A stretch of 64,000 nucleotides of DNA from Faecalicatena contorta (GCF_021531895.1 NZ_JAFBIX010000013.1:30029-94028), one strand, 5' to 3'. Numbered from the stretch's first letter, positions 50,973 to 59,974 are shown. Notes: generated from the sequence alone by a model not told the origin. Program-made: numbers and translations.

Positions 50973-51001
50973 ATATTATCACTATTAACCTACTATGTCA
51001 A
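50973..51001 (-). promoter_or_regulatory. Promoter of the cystine-type importer operon
   Basis: Minus strand: -35 TTGACA (50996-51001, perfect), 17-bp spacer, -10 TAATAT (50973-50978). Transcription should start near 50966, 25 nt before the leader ATG. It overlaps the candidate Rrf2 dyad. Confidence 0.8.
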
Positions 51002-51017
51002 TATGTTTATTGGGTTA
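50986..51017. promoter_or_regulatory. 32-bp imperfect dyad, candidate Rrf2 operator
   Basis: Outer arms TAACC and GGGTTA with further matches (TAACC-n-A-n-TA against its complement, about 8 of the first 11 positions). It covers the -35 and much of the spacer of the importer promoter and lies beside the rrf2 promoter. Its position suits repression of the importer. Confidence 0.5.
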
Positions 51018-51020
51018 TTA

Positions 51021-51049
51021 TTGAAATATTTTTTATAACTGGATATAAT
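51021..51049 (+). promoter_or_regulatory. Promoter of the rrf2 gene
   Basis: -35 TTGAAA (51021-51026), 17-bp spacer, -10 TATAAT (51044-51049), 24 bp before the rrf2 ATG. It starts 4 bp beyond the dyad arm of the divergent promoter. Confidence 0.8.
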
Positions 51050-51072
51050 AACTTTAGATTGGAGGTAGTCTT

Positions 51073-51480
51073 ATGATTTCAACAAAAGCCCGTTATGCTC
51101 TTAGAGTAATGATTGATCTTGCCCAGAACCAGCAGGATGGATATATCCCATTGAAAGATATTGCAGCCCGGCAGGATATCTCCGAAAAATATCTGGAAAT
51201 TATCTTAAAGGCTCTCGTAAAAGGGAAAATTATAAAAGGTCTGCGCGGAAAAGGTGGAGGCTATATGCTCACGCGTTCACCAGAAGAATATGTCATCGGA
51301 GAGATTATAGAATTAACAGAAGGACCACTTGCGCCGGTTGCCTGTATGCTGCCTGACGCTGATCCTTGTCCCAGAAAAGACACTTGTATGACTTTACCTT
51401 TATGGCAAAAATATGATTCTGTCATTCATGACTTTTTTTACAATATAACGTTGGAAGATGTGCTAAACGGGAATCTATAA
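51073..51480 (+). CDS. Rrf2 family transcriptional regulator
   Basis: A 135-aa winged-helix protein: ISTKARYALRVMIDLA, IAARQDISEKYLEIIL, and KGLRGKGGGYMLTR are the Rrf2 signature. Three Cys (C91, C99, C105) match the IscR spacing loosely and could bind a 2Fe-2S cluster; CymR, the cysteine-metabolism member, lacks such a cluster, so the sensing mode is open. GGAGG lies 7 nt before the ATG. It is divergent from the importer with a Cys-rich leader, with a dyad on the importer -35, so it probably represses that operon in response to cysteine or sulphide status. The next gene (AAA+) is 80 bp on. Confidence 0.88.
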   Translation: MISTKARYALRVMIDLAQNQQDGYIPLKDIAARQDISEKYLEIILKALVKGKIIKGLRGKGGGYMLTRSPEEYVIGEIIELTEGPLAPVACMLPDADPCPRKDTCMTLPLWQKYDSVIHDFFYNITLEDVLNGNL

Positions 51481-51560
51481 ATATTGCCTGGAATTATAGC
51501 AGAATCATTCGTTTTATGCTAAACTAAAGAAAATTTTATGCCGAATTAGGAGGTCTTTTC

Positions 51561-53045
51561 ATGCCAGTTTTTGATTTTAGCAATTCTCCGGAAAAAGCAA
51601 AAGTTTCCGAATGTACTTATACAGTTTTCCGTACCAATTCATCCGATGTCTCACCGGAACAACCAATTCTTATTCTCGACAACCAGGGTAAGAACTTAAA
51701 ACATCACTCTTGTGGTGTATTTACCAATCCTATTAAGCGTACATCCTTTGAATTCAAAGAAGAAGAGGGTACGATCAGTTCCGATATTCTTCAGATTGAT
51801 GCTCGTTTCGTAAGTCTCTTGAAATGGATGGGCGAGAACCATATTAATGTTCGCTTGTCCGGTGTCAACCGTGAAGATGGATACGCTGTATATAAGATTC
51901 GTGAAATTGCTTTCGGCGGTGGATCTAAATTATCTGCAGAAGATGGATTTCTTCAGTTCATGATCGAACGTCTGCTTTTAAGCAACGCTCCTACCGAAGA
52001 GGTTGTAGACGAAGATCAGGAAGAAGCCGGTGACAGCATGAAACTCACCAGCCTTCAGAGTATTACCGACTTTATGAATTGTGCCGGAAGGACTTTACCA
52101 GATAACATTCGTCTCTGGGCAAGAAGGAATCTGGCAGTTGCCCGTTCTAATGAAGTCTCACCTGAAGAACGCCGTCACGCACAGCGAGCCCTCTCTATGA
52201 TGATGAATATCCAATGGAAGAGTAATTACTTTGAAGCCATCGACCCAGAAGAAGCTCGCCGTATTCTTGACGAAGAACTCTACGGCATGGAACGTGTCAA
52301 GCAGAGAATCATCGAGACAATCATCCAGATAAACCGTACCCATACATTGCCGGCCTATGGTCTGTTATTGATCGGTCCGGCCGGAACCGGCAAATCACAG
52401 ATTGCTTACGCTGTAGCCCGTATCTTAAAACTGCCTTGGACCACTCTGGATATGAGCTCCATCAATGATCCGGAACAGCTAACCGGTAGTTCCCGTATCT
52501 ACGCCAATGCAAAACCTGGTATCATTATGGATGCATTTTCCATGGCGGGCGAATCGAACCTGGTATTTATTATCAATGAATTAGACAAGGCTGCCTCCGG
52601 CAAGGGGAACGGCAACCCTGCCGATGTCCTTCTGACCCTTCTGGACAACCTTGGATTCACGGATAATTATATTGAATGTATGATTCCTACCGTCGGCGTC
52701 TATCCGATTGCGACTGCCAATGACAAAGATCAGATCAGTGCACCATTGATGTCTCGTTTTGCTGTCATTGAGATCCCAGACTATACTGCCGATGAGAAAA
52801 AAGTAATCTTCTCACAATATGCTCTTCCAAAGGTCCTGAAACGAATCGGTATGCGAAAAGACGAATGCAGCCTGACTCCAGATGGTCTGGATGCTGTCAT
52901 TAAGCTTCATGAAAACACCAGCGGAATCCGTGATCTTGAACAGGCAGCTGAACATATCGCAGCCAATGCATTATATCAGATTGAAGTCGAGCATGTAGAT
53001 TCTGTAGCCTTTGATGCACAGATGGTTCGAGAACTTTTGTCTTAA
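51561..53045 (+). CDS. Lon-like AAA+ ATPase without protease domain
   Basis: A 494-aa protein. The N-terminal 200 residues are unlike known Lon N-domains. The AAA+ core has Walker A (GPAGTGKS, about 272-279) and Walker B (VFIINELD, about 335-342), then an ATANDKDQISAPLMSRF sensor region; the C-terminal GIRDLEQAAEHIAANAL helix is Lon-like. The Asp of the canonical Walker B DE pair is replaced by Asn while the Glu is kept. There is no Ser-Lys dyad and the protein ends after the AAA+ lid, so it cannot be a Lon protease. It may be an unfoldase or remodelling ATPase; partners unknown. AGGAGG lies 6 nt before the ATG. Confidence 0.8.
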   Translation: MPVFDFSNSPEKAKVSECTYTVFRTNSSDVSPEQPILILDNQGKNLKHHSCGVFTNPIKRTSFEFKEEEGTISSDILQIDARFVSLLKWMGENHINVRLSGVNREDGYAVYKIREIAFGGGSKLSAEDGFLQFMIERLLLSNAPTEEVVDEDQEEAGDSMKLTSLQSITDFMNCAGRTLPDNIRLWARRNLAVARSNEVSPEERRHAQRALSMMMNIQWKSNYFEAIDPEEARRILDEELYGMERVKQRIIETIIQINRTHTLPAYGLLLIGPAGTGKSQIAYAVARILKLPWTTLDMSSINDPEQLTGSSRIYANAKPGIIMDAFSMAGESNLVFIINELDKAASGKGNGNPADVLLTLLDNLGFTDNYIECMIPTVGVYPIATANDKDQISAPLMSRFAVIEIPDYTADEKKVIFSQYALPKVLKRIGMRKDECSLTPDGLDAVIKLHENTSGIRDLEQAAEHIAANALYQIEVEHVDSVAFDAQMVRELLS

Positions 53046-53063
53046 TATTATTATAATGAAAGA

Positions 53064-53100
53064 GACCTTGCCAGCTTATGTAATTCTATTTGGCAAGGTC
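53064..53100. terminator. Terminator after the AAA+ gene
   Basis: A 10-bp stem (GACCTTGCCA and complement) with a 17-nt loop between the convergent AAA+ and XRE genes. The T tract is interrupted (CTTCTTTATT). Confidence 0.6.
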
Positions 53101-53129
53101 CTTCTTTATTGATATTTTAAAATAAATTC

Positions 53130-54182
53130 CTATTCTGTCTTATACCTTTCCAATAGCTCTCTGAACTCTGTATTCTCCCACAGAAATTCAAATTGTTCAT
53201 CTTTTTCCATTGCTGTAAGTAATGATCTTATCATCTGACTCTGGAAAGTTGTATCTGCTTCCTTTTTCTTTATATGCGAATAAAGAATCGAGCTGCTAAT
53301 ATCCCATGGCTTAGACAAAGCTTCCAGCATCTCCTTTAATATGGATATGCAACGCCTGGCATCCCTTTCTTCCATTGCAACAGAAAGTGCTACTGTATTC
53401 ATGCTGTACTTCCAGTTATATATTCCCATTACCTTCTGACTATATTCTGCCAGTTCCCACGCACGCTCACTGTCATTTTCCCAGACAGCAACCGTTGCAA
53501 GATGATTTAATAATAAGAATACTTCCTGAAGGGCAAAGTTCAATTTACATTCCAGTAATTCTGCAGCTTCTGCATTTTTTCTCTGTTTCATATACATAGA
53601 GATCTGCAGCTGTCTCTTATCCAAAGTATTATATTCTGGAAGCTGAGCAATCAATTCTTGTGCCTTGTCATACTCTTCATTCTGGATTGCTTCTGAGGCA
53701 AGCATATATCTTGCACGATTCCCACAGACCGGATCATCACACTGCACCACCCGCTCATATAATTCTGAAGCATACGCATGATTCTTTTGTATCTGTTCAT
53801 CGGTACAAGGCAGTATCATCACCATTCCTTTCAGTAAAGTCGCCATCTGACACAGAAGCTCTGCACAGCATGGATATTCTTTTACCTGTTCCTGAACCAA
53901 GAGAAATGCCTTCTCCATTCCCTCTTCTCTGCCAGTCTCCACTATTGTATTCATAATTCCGGCAATATCTTCCTGCGTCAGATTCTCCCGAAAACACATC
54001 AACGTATTCAGATCTGTCTTCAGCAATCGTGCCAACGATGGAAGTAACGAAATATCCGGATAAGTAACACCACTTTCCCACTTGTTGACCGCAGGTGTAG
54101 ACACTCCAAGAAAACTTGCGACCTGTTCTTGCGTAAGTCCACATTCCCTTCGCTTCTTACGAATTACATCTTTCATCTCCAT
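53130..54182 (-). CDS. XRE family regulator with long helical-repeat C-terminus
   Basis: A 350-aa protein. Residues 1-60 form the Cro/C1 helix-turn-helix (GLTQEQVASFLGVSTPAVNKWE, then YPDISLLPSLARLLKT). The remaining 290 residues are helix-rich with TPR-like periodicity (QEEYDKAQELIAQLPEYN, KNAEAAELLECKLNF). This layout is seen in peptide-responsive regulators of the Rgg/PlcR type, and also in generic Clostridial regulators. No signal peptide gene was seen nearby, so quorum sensing is only a possibility. The ATG at 54182 has GGAGAG 8 nt upstream; a start 16 codons earlier is rejected. Confidence 0.75.
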   Translation of the reverse strand: MEMKDVIRKKRRECGLTQEQVASFLGVSTPAVNKWESGVTYPDISLLPSLARLLKTDLNTLMCFRENLTQEDIAGIMNTIVETGREEGMEKAFLLVQEQVKEYPCCAELLCQMATLLKGMVMILPCTDEQIQKNHAYASELYERVVQCDDPVCGNRARYMLASEAIQNEEYDKAQELIAQLPEYNTLDKRQLQISMYMKQRKNAEAAELLECKLNFALQEVFLLLNHLATVAVWENDSERAWELAEYSQKVMGIYNWKYSMNTVALSVAMEERDARRCISILKEMLEALSKPWDISSSILYSHIKKKEADTTFQSQMIRSLLTAMEKDEQFEFLWENTEFRELLERYKTE

Positions 54183-54336
54183 AATGGTCTCTCCTCGTTT
54201 TTCATTATTTTTGAAGGCCTTCTTCTGCACATCTTCATGCTTCTAACTGTATTGTAGCAGATGGCTTCTATTCTGCCTATTGAGCAGATATTAAATTGTA
54301 AGGGGAGTTTTTTAACCGTAAGTTAAGAATCGTCGC

Positions 54337-55224
54337 TTATTTTTTTCGGAAAGAACTTGGCGTCATCTTATATTTCTTCTTAAATAAGCGATTAAAATTC
54401 GATAAATTATTAAATCCCGTCTGCTCTGCGATTTCCAACACAGTATCCTCGGTGGTCCGAAGCGCATATGCGGCCTTTCCAAGCCGGAATTCTATCAGAT
54501 AATTGCCAAATCTTGTCCCTGTCATCTCCTTAAACCACCGCATAAAATGGCTGGCACTGTACCCACACTCTGCTGCCATTTCTTCTATCGTAATCTTCTT
54601 GTCATAATGCTCTTCCATATAGGACAACACCGTTTTAATCTTCTGCATACTCTTATCTTCCATACCACGTTGCTTCTCCTTCGAGATCTGAAAAAGGCTG
54701 GAAAAAACCAATTGCAGACAGCCCTTTACGCCGAATTCATAGCCTCTCGTTCTTTTGTCACACAGAACATCCGCCATATCCAGATATCCGCTGACTGTTT
54801 CGTGCAATTCATGATTTCTTCCGATTCGTACAGGAAAATACAGTTTCTCTTCCAGAAGTGGCTGCAAATATTTCTGACTGCAAGTATCCACAATCGCATT
54901 TCCCAGAAAGTCCTTATCAAAAATAATGTTTTCATACTCCATCCGACTCTCTTCAAACTGTCGGATTCCATGCAGATGTCCAGGAATCACAATAAAGATG
55001 TCCCCAGCCTGCGCTTTGAAAGTATCAAAATCTACCTGGATCTGGCCTTCTCCGCGCTTCACATAGATAATCTCAAAACTATCCTGCCAGTGAAGCGGCA
55101 CAAAAGAGAAATCCTGCGGTATGGTACACGGATAGACTGTATATGCGAACATAATATCAGAATGTCTCTTACTCTCATAGTAAGCATCATATGTATTTTT
55201 ACTTATTTCTTCAACTTTTCCCAA
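54337..55224 (-). CDS. AraC family regulator with N-terminal cupin domain
   Basis: A 295-aa protein. The cupin part carries PLHWQDSFEIIYVKRGEGQIQVD and QAGDIFIVIPGHLHGIRQ. The C-terminal 100 residues have two helix-turn-helix motifs (IEEMAAECGYSASHFMRWFKE, then VLEIAEQTGFNNLSNFNRLFK) and end PSSFRKK. Such regulators often sense a sugar. It is divergent from glgP with 140 bp between, so it may control glycogen breakdown; this is inference. The -35 and -10 of its promoter lie in a dyad at 55262-55290. Confidence 0.87.
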   Translation of the reverse strand: MGKVEEISKNTYDAYYESKRHSDIMFAYTVYPCTIPQDFSFVPLHWQDSFEIIYVKRGEGQIQVDFDTFKAQAGDIFIVIPGHLHGIRQFEESRMEYENIIFDKDFLGNAIVDTCSQKYLQPLLEEKLYFPVRIGRNHELHETVSGYLDMADVLCDKRTRGYEFGVKGCLQLVFSSLFQISKEKQRGMEDKSMQKIKTVLSYMEEHYDKKITIEEMAAECGYSASHFMRWFKEMTGTRFGNYLIEFRLGKAAYALRTTEDTVLEIAEQTGFNNLSNFNRLFKKKYKMTPSSFRKK

Positions 55225-55261
55225 TTTTTACAACTTCTTTCGATTTTCTTTAATGATAGGA

Positions 55262-55290
55262 TTGTACAATAATTCAGTCGTATTATACAA
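55262..55290. promoter_or_regulatory. Dyad and promoter elements between araC and glgP
   Basis: TTGTA (55262-55266) and TACAA (55286-55290) are the ends of a 29-bp near-dyad. Read on the minus strand, TTGTAT and TACAAT are separated by 18 bp and form a promoter for araC. Because -35 and -10 are mutually complementary the dyad may be incidental. Confidence 0.4.
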
Positions 55291-55364
55291 GCTTTTTCTT
55301 AATAAATGTGATAAATATAAAGAGTAATATTTCTGATTTTGGTAAATGAAAGGAGATTCTATCC

Positions 55365-57635
55365 ATGACAAAATGTGAACTCAAAAAGAAACTTACAGAA
55401 CTCTGTCAAAAAGAACTCACAGATTGCACTTACGAAGACCTCTACACTGCCTTGCTTCAGATTGTCAATGATGAAAGTGCACAACATATCCAACCAGTCA
55501 ACGGACGCAAATTATATTATATATCTGCCGAATTCCTGATCGGTAAACTCTTAAGCAACAACCTGATTAATCTGGGACTCTACGATGATGTAAAAGAGAT
55601 CTTGGAGGAAAATGGAAAGACGATGGGCGAATTGGAAGAGACTGAACCAGAACCAAGTCTTGGGAATGGCGGTCTTGGACGTCTTGCAGCCTGCTTTCTC
55701 GATTCCCTTGCTACTCTGAATCTTCCAGGTGATGGTATCGGACTTCGCTATCACTGCGGCCTCTTCCATCAGAATCTAAAAGGAGGACTGCAAAGTGAGA
55801 GCCCTGACTTTTGGCTGGGGAGCCATGACTGGACACAAAAAACAGAAAAGACTTATCCGGTTTCTCTTGCAGGGAAAGAATACGAAGCCCGTTTATATCA
55901 AATTGCTGTTACCGGCTACAATGGACGTACGAACAAGTTAAATCTTTTTGACCTCGACACCATCGACGATTCCATCATTGCCGAGGGAATCTCATTTGAC
56001 AAGACGGATATTGCCAAGAATCTTACACTGTTCCTCTACCCAGATGACAGCGATGATGCAGGACGTATGCTTCGCATCTACCAGCAATACCTGATGATCA
56101 GTGCCGGAGCTCAGTTCATTCTCGAAGAATGTATGGAACGCGGAAGCAACCTCCACGATCTTGCTGACTATGCAGCAATCCAGATCAATGACACTCACCC
56201 ATCCATGGTCATTCCAGAACTCATTCGTCTCCTGGAAGAAAAAGGAATTGAATTCGAAGAAGCAGTCGCCATCGTCACAGATGTCTGCGCTTACACGAAC
56301 CATACAATCCTTGCAGAAGCCCTGGAAAAATGGCCGGAAACTTATCTGGAGACAGTTGTTCCTCAGTTGGTGCCAATCATCAAAAAGCTGGATACAATCG
56401 TCCAGGAAAGAACCGATGACAAATCCGTTGCCATCATTGACGAATATCAGCAGGTACATATGGCAAATATGGATATCCATTTTTCCCATAGTACGAATGG
56501 TGTTGCCGCATTACACACCGAGATTTTAAAGAATAGTGAACTGAATCATTTTTATAACCTGTACCCAGAAAAATTCAACAACAAAACAAACGGAATCACT
56601 TTCCGCCGCTGGCTTATCAAATGCAACCCTGAACTGACAGCATTTATCGAAAATCTGATTGGACCAGGATTTAAGCAGGATGCTTCCGAACTTGAAAAGC
56701 TTGCCAGGTTCGTTGATGATGAAAAAGTACTGCGCGAACTCATGCAGATAAAAAAGGATAATAAGATTGCATTTGCAAAATGGCTGCAACAGAAGCAGGA
56801 CATTCAAGTCAATCCCGACAGCTTATTCACCATCCAGTCCAAGAGACTTCATGAATACAAACGTCAGCAGCTGAATCTTTTGTATCTGATTCATCAGTAC
56901 TTTGAAATCAAATCTGGTCATCTGCCAACTGCACCAATCACGGCTGTTTTTGGTGCAAAAGCGGCACCTGCTTACACATTGGCAAAGGATATCATCCACG
57001 CATTGCTTACTCTGTCCAGGCTATTTGAAAATGATCCAGAAGTCTCCAGTTGGATTCATATTGTGTTTATCGAAAATTATAACGTGACTGCTGCCGAGAT
57101 GATGATACCGGCATGTGATCTGTCCGAACAGATCAGTCTTGCTTCCAAAGAAGCCTCCGGTACCGGAAACATGAAGTTCATGCTGAATGGCGCTCTTACC
57201 CTTGGAACCATGGACGGAGCTAATGTAGAGATTGCAGAGGCTGTCGGCAACGACAACATCTATATTTTCGGTCAGAGCAGTAATCAGGTCATCCGAAGAT
57301 ACGCTAATGGAGACTATTCTGCCCATGAATGGTACGAAGCCGATCCGAACATCAAAAGAGCCATTGATTTCCTGACCTCTGAGAAAATGCTGAACATCGG
57401 TCAGGAAGAGAATCTGGTTCGCCTTCGCAATGAACTATGCGGCAAAGACTGGTTCCAGACTCTGCCAGACTTCAATGCATATGTCGTTCGTAAGAATCAG
57501 GCAATTGCGGATTACGCAGCCAACCCGCTTGACTGGGCACGCCGCACACTAATTAATATCAGCAAAGCCGGATTCTTCTCATCCGACAGAACCATTGAAG
57601 AATACAATCGGGATATCTGGCATCTGTCCAAATAA
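55365..57635 (+). CDS. glgP: Glycogen/starch phosphorylase
   Basis: A 756-aa PLP-dependent enzyme that releases glucose 1-phosphate from alpha-1,4-glucans. It has EPSLGNGGLGRLAACFLDS (active site), SLFTIQSKRLHEYKRQQLNLL, and the PLP-lysine segment EASGTGNMKFMLNGALTLGTMDGANVE. It is somewhat shorter than E. coli GlgP (815 aa), which is usual for this Firmicutes branch. AAAGGAG lies 9 nt before the ATG. It is followed by a strong terminator, so it is monocistronic, with no other glg genes nearby. A divergent AraC regulator may control it. Confidence 0.96.
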   Translation: MTKCELKKKLTELCQKELTDCTYEDLYTALLQIVNDESAQHIQPVNGRKLYYISAEFLIGKLLSNNLINLGLYDDVKEILEENGKTMGELEETEPEPSLGNGGLGRLAACFLDSLATLNLPGDGIGLRYHCGLFHQNLKGGLQSESPDFWLGSHDWTQKTEKTYPVSLAGKEYEARLYQIAVTGYNGRTNKLNLFDLDTIDDSIIAEGISFDKTDIAKNLTLFLYPDDSDDAGRMLRIYQQYLMISAGAQFILEECMERGSNLHDLADYAAIQINDTHPSMVIPELIRLLEEKGIEFEEAVAIVTDVCAYTNHTILAEALEKWPETYLETVVPQLVPIIKKLDTIVQERTDDKSVAIIDEYQQVHMANMDIHFSHSTNGVAALHTEILKNSELNHFYNLYPEKFNNKTNGITFRRWLIKCNPELTAFIENLIGPGFKQDASELEKLARFVDDEKVLRELMQIKKDNKIAFAKWLQQKQDIQVNPDSLFTIQSKRLHEYKRQQLNLLYLIHQYFEIKSGHLPTAPITAVFGAKAAPAYTLAKDIIHALLTLSRLFENDPEVSSWIHIVFIENYNVTAAEMMIPACDLSEQISLASKEASGTGNMKFMLNGALTLGTMDGANVEIAEAVGNDNIYIFGQSSNQVIRRYANGDYSAHEWYEADPNIKRAIDFLTSEKMLNIGQEENLVRLRNELCGKDWFQTLPDFNAYVVRKNQAIADYAANPLDWARRTLINISKAGFFSSDRTIEEYNRDIWHLSK

Positions 57636-57650
57636 ATCTATAGCCAAAGG

Positions 57651-57671
57651 AAGCGCCTAAAATAGGCGCTT
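57651..57671 (+). terminator. Intrinsic terminator after glgP
   Basis: A 9-bp perfect stem (AAGCGCCTA and complement) with a 3-nt loop, followed by CTGTTATTTTATT. Confidence 0.8.
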
Positions 57672-57743
57672 CTGTTATTTTATTATAGCGTATATGTCAC
57701 AAAACAGCTATAATATCCCTATACCATTTTTAAGGAGTTTGTT

Positions 57744-58571
57744 ATGCCACATATCATAGAAATTACCGATTTTCATGCACCCGAGTTAGATCCTTACGCT
57801 CGACTCACAGAACGACAACTGTTAAACCGGGATAAACCAGAAAAAGGACTCTTCATTGCTGAGAGTCCTAAAGTGATTGAACGCGCCCTGGATGCAGGAT
57901 GCGTTCCTGTTTCACTTCTTCTGGAACGAAAGCACATCGCTGGTGAAGCTCGATCTATCATTGAACGCTGTGGCGATATACCCGTATATACCGCCGATTT
58001 TGATGTCCTGACACAGCTGACCGGATTCAATCTGACTCGGGGTGCACTCTGTCTTATGCGCAGGCCAAAGCTTTCGGAAGCTTCGTCTATCTATAGAGAT
58101 GCCCACAGGATTGCCATATTGGAAAATGTAATGAATCCCACCAATATCGGTGCAATCTTTCGCTCGGCTGCCGCTTTGAATATGGATGCGGTTCTTCTGA
58201 CCCCTGCATGCAGCGACCCATTATACCGCCGCGCCATTCGTGTCAGCATGGGGTGTGTGTTCCAGATTCCATGGACATTTCTCGGGCAGGAAGAATCCGA
58301 ATGGCCGCAGCCTGCAATTCATAATCTCAAAGCCTCCGGCTATAAAACGGCAGCCCTCGCGCTAAGTGATCACTCCGTCTCCATCGATCATCCAGAACTG
58401 ATGGCAGAAGAAAGACTGGCTATCATTCTCGGAACCGAAGGTGATGGACTTGCCGCCAGCACCATTGCCGACTGTGATTATACTGTGAAGATTCCCATGT
58501 CTCACGGCGTAGATTCTCTGAATGTCGCCGCCGCCAGTGCTGTTGCATTCTGGCAGCTTGGGAGCAGGTAA
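57744..58571 (+). CDS. SpoU/TrmH family RNA 2'-O-methyltransferase
   Basis: A 275-aa protein. The N-terminal half is an RNA-binding substrate domain (KGLFIAESPKVIERALD). The C-terminal half has the SPOUT knot: NPTNIGAIFRSAA, ILGTEGDGL, and IPMSHGVDSLNVAAASAV. It uses S-adenosylmethionine to methylate a ribose in rRNA or tRNA; the nucleotide cannot be told. AAGGAG lies 7 nt before the ATG. Its 3' end is 12 bp from the convergent MATE gene. Confidence 0.9.
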   Translation: MPHIIEITDFHAPELDPYARLTERQLLNRDKPEKGLFIAESPKVIERALDAGCVPVSLLLERKHIAGEARSIIERCGDIPVYTADFDVLTQLTGFNLTRGALCLMRRPKLSEASSIYRDAHRIAILENVMNPTNIGAIFRSAAALNMDAVLLTPACSDPLYRRAIRVSMGCVFQIPWTFLGQEESEWPQPAIHNLKASGYKTAALALSDHSVSIDHPELMAEERLAIILGTEGDGLAASTIADCDYTVKIPMSHGVDSLNVAAASAVAFWQLGSR

Positions 58572-58582
58572 TCCCCCTGGCA

Positions 58583-59941
58583 CTACCACTCTCTTGTCAG
58601 ATCCTTAACCCATATGTATTTGCGATAATGGTACATGACCCACGGAATCTTACCAACTTCATCAAGGCAAGTACATGCATATACTACCAACACTGGCCAA
58701 TGCAGGAAAAATGTCCCTGCTGCCGCCAGTGGAACGGCAATTCCCCACATACAGACAGCCAGACTGTACATATCGAAGATCGTATCTCCTCCAGCCGAAA
58801 AGATGCCATTGATGATAATCGTATTCACAGTACGCCCGATCATGTAAAATGCCATGATAATCATCATTCCGACCAGATACCAGCTCGCCTGATCTGTCAT
58901 CTTCACAAATCTCGTGACAAATGGCGTTACCGCAAGCATAATTACAGTAGACAAAAAGCCAGTTAAAAATGCAATCTTTACCAGCCGATCTCCATATTGT
59001 TTCCCCCGTTCCAGGTGCCCTGCACCAAGTTCATTACCTACAAGGATTCCCCCTCCATTGGCAAGACCATTGCACAGGCAGCACACCAGATCCCTGACCA
59101 CTGCTGCAATGGAATTGGCAGCAGTCGCGTCCGTCCCAAGATGCCCCATAAACGCCGAATAAGAAGTGAACCCGATTCCCCAAAAGAGACTTGCCCCCAG
59201 AAGCGGAAGTACACACTTTCGGAAATCTTTTGACAGCAAACGGTTTCTTTTAAACAGCCGGTTCCATTTCGGATGAATATATCCTTTTCGATAGGAAACA
59301 ATGACCACCCAAGATAGTTCAATCACTCTCGAAATCAAAGTTGCAAGTGCTGCCCCTTGCGCTTCCATTACCGGTACTCCAAATAAACCAAAGATAAATA
59401 CTGCATTCAGTACAATATTAATAATAACCGCACCAGAACTGACAAGTGCCGTTTGTCCAGCATGCTCACTGACTTTCATGATTGCAAGATAGCACTGAGA
59501 GATTCCCGTCAACAGATAAGACCATCCTGCGATCTTCAGGTATCGTATTCCAATGACAATCAAAGCTTCTTCATTCGTAAATATCATCATCAGATAACGC
59601 GGAAAAAAGATACATCCAATGAAAAAGATAAAAGATGCCGCTACACTCAGACGAAGTCCAATACAAAAGATATCATTTACCGTATCTGTATCCTTCTTTC
59701 CCCAATACTGCGCACCCAAAATTACAATCGTAGATACAATTGCCATCAGCACCATATTCTGAACAAACTGAATCTGTGTTGCCAAAGACACTGCTGACAT
59801 AGAATTCTGAGTCACACGCCCAAGCATAAGTGCATCGGCTGCGGCCACCGACGCCAGCATCAGATTTTGTAAGGCAATCGGCGCGGCTAGATGTAAAAGT
59901 TTACCCCAAAATACTTTATCTGAAAATAGTTTTTCTCTCAT
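58583..59941 (-). CDS. MATE family efflux transporter
   Basis: A 452-aa membrane protein with about twelve helices and two MatE domains: FWGKLLHLAAPIALQNLMLASV start, AADALMLGRVTQNSMSAVSLATQ, GNELGAGHLERGKQYG in the second half. This NorM-like type differs from the two MepA-like MATEs in the window. A stem-loop lies 34-60 bp before its start. No regulator is adjacent. Substrate unknown. Confidence 0.88.
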   Translation of the reverse strand: MREKLFSDKVFWGKLLHLAAPIALQNLMLASVAAADALMLGRVTQNSMSAVSLATQIQFVQNMVLMAIVSTIVILGAQYWGKKDTDTVNDIFCIGLRLSVAASFIFFIGCIFFPRYLMMIFTNEEALIVIGIRYLKIAGWSYLLTGISQCYLAIMKVSEHAGQTALVSSGAVIINIVLNAVFIFGLFGVPVMEAQGAALATLISRVIELSWVVIVSYRKGYIHPKWNRLFKRNRLLSKDFRKCVLPLLGASLFWGIGFTSYSAFMGHLGTDATAANSIAAVVRDLVCCLCNGLANGGGILVGNELGAGHLERGKQYGDRLVKIAFLTGFLSTVIMLAVTPFVTRFVKMTDQASWYLVGMMIIMAFYMIGRTVNTIIINGIFSAGGDTIFDMYSLAVCMWGIAVPLAAAGTFFLHWPVLVVYACTCLDEVGKIPWVMYHYRKYIWVKDLTREW

Positions 59942-59974
59942 TCTCGATATTCCTCCAGATGCAAAACATTAAAA

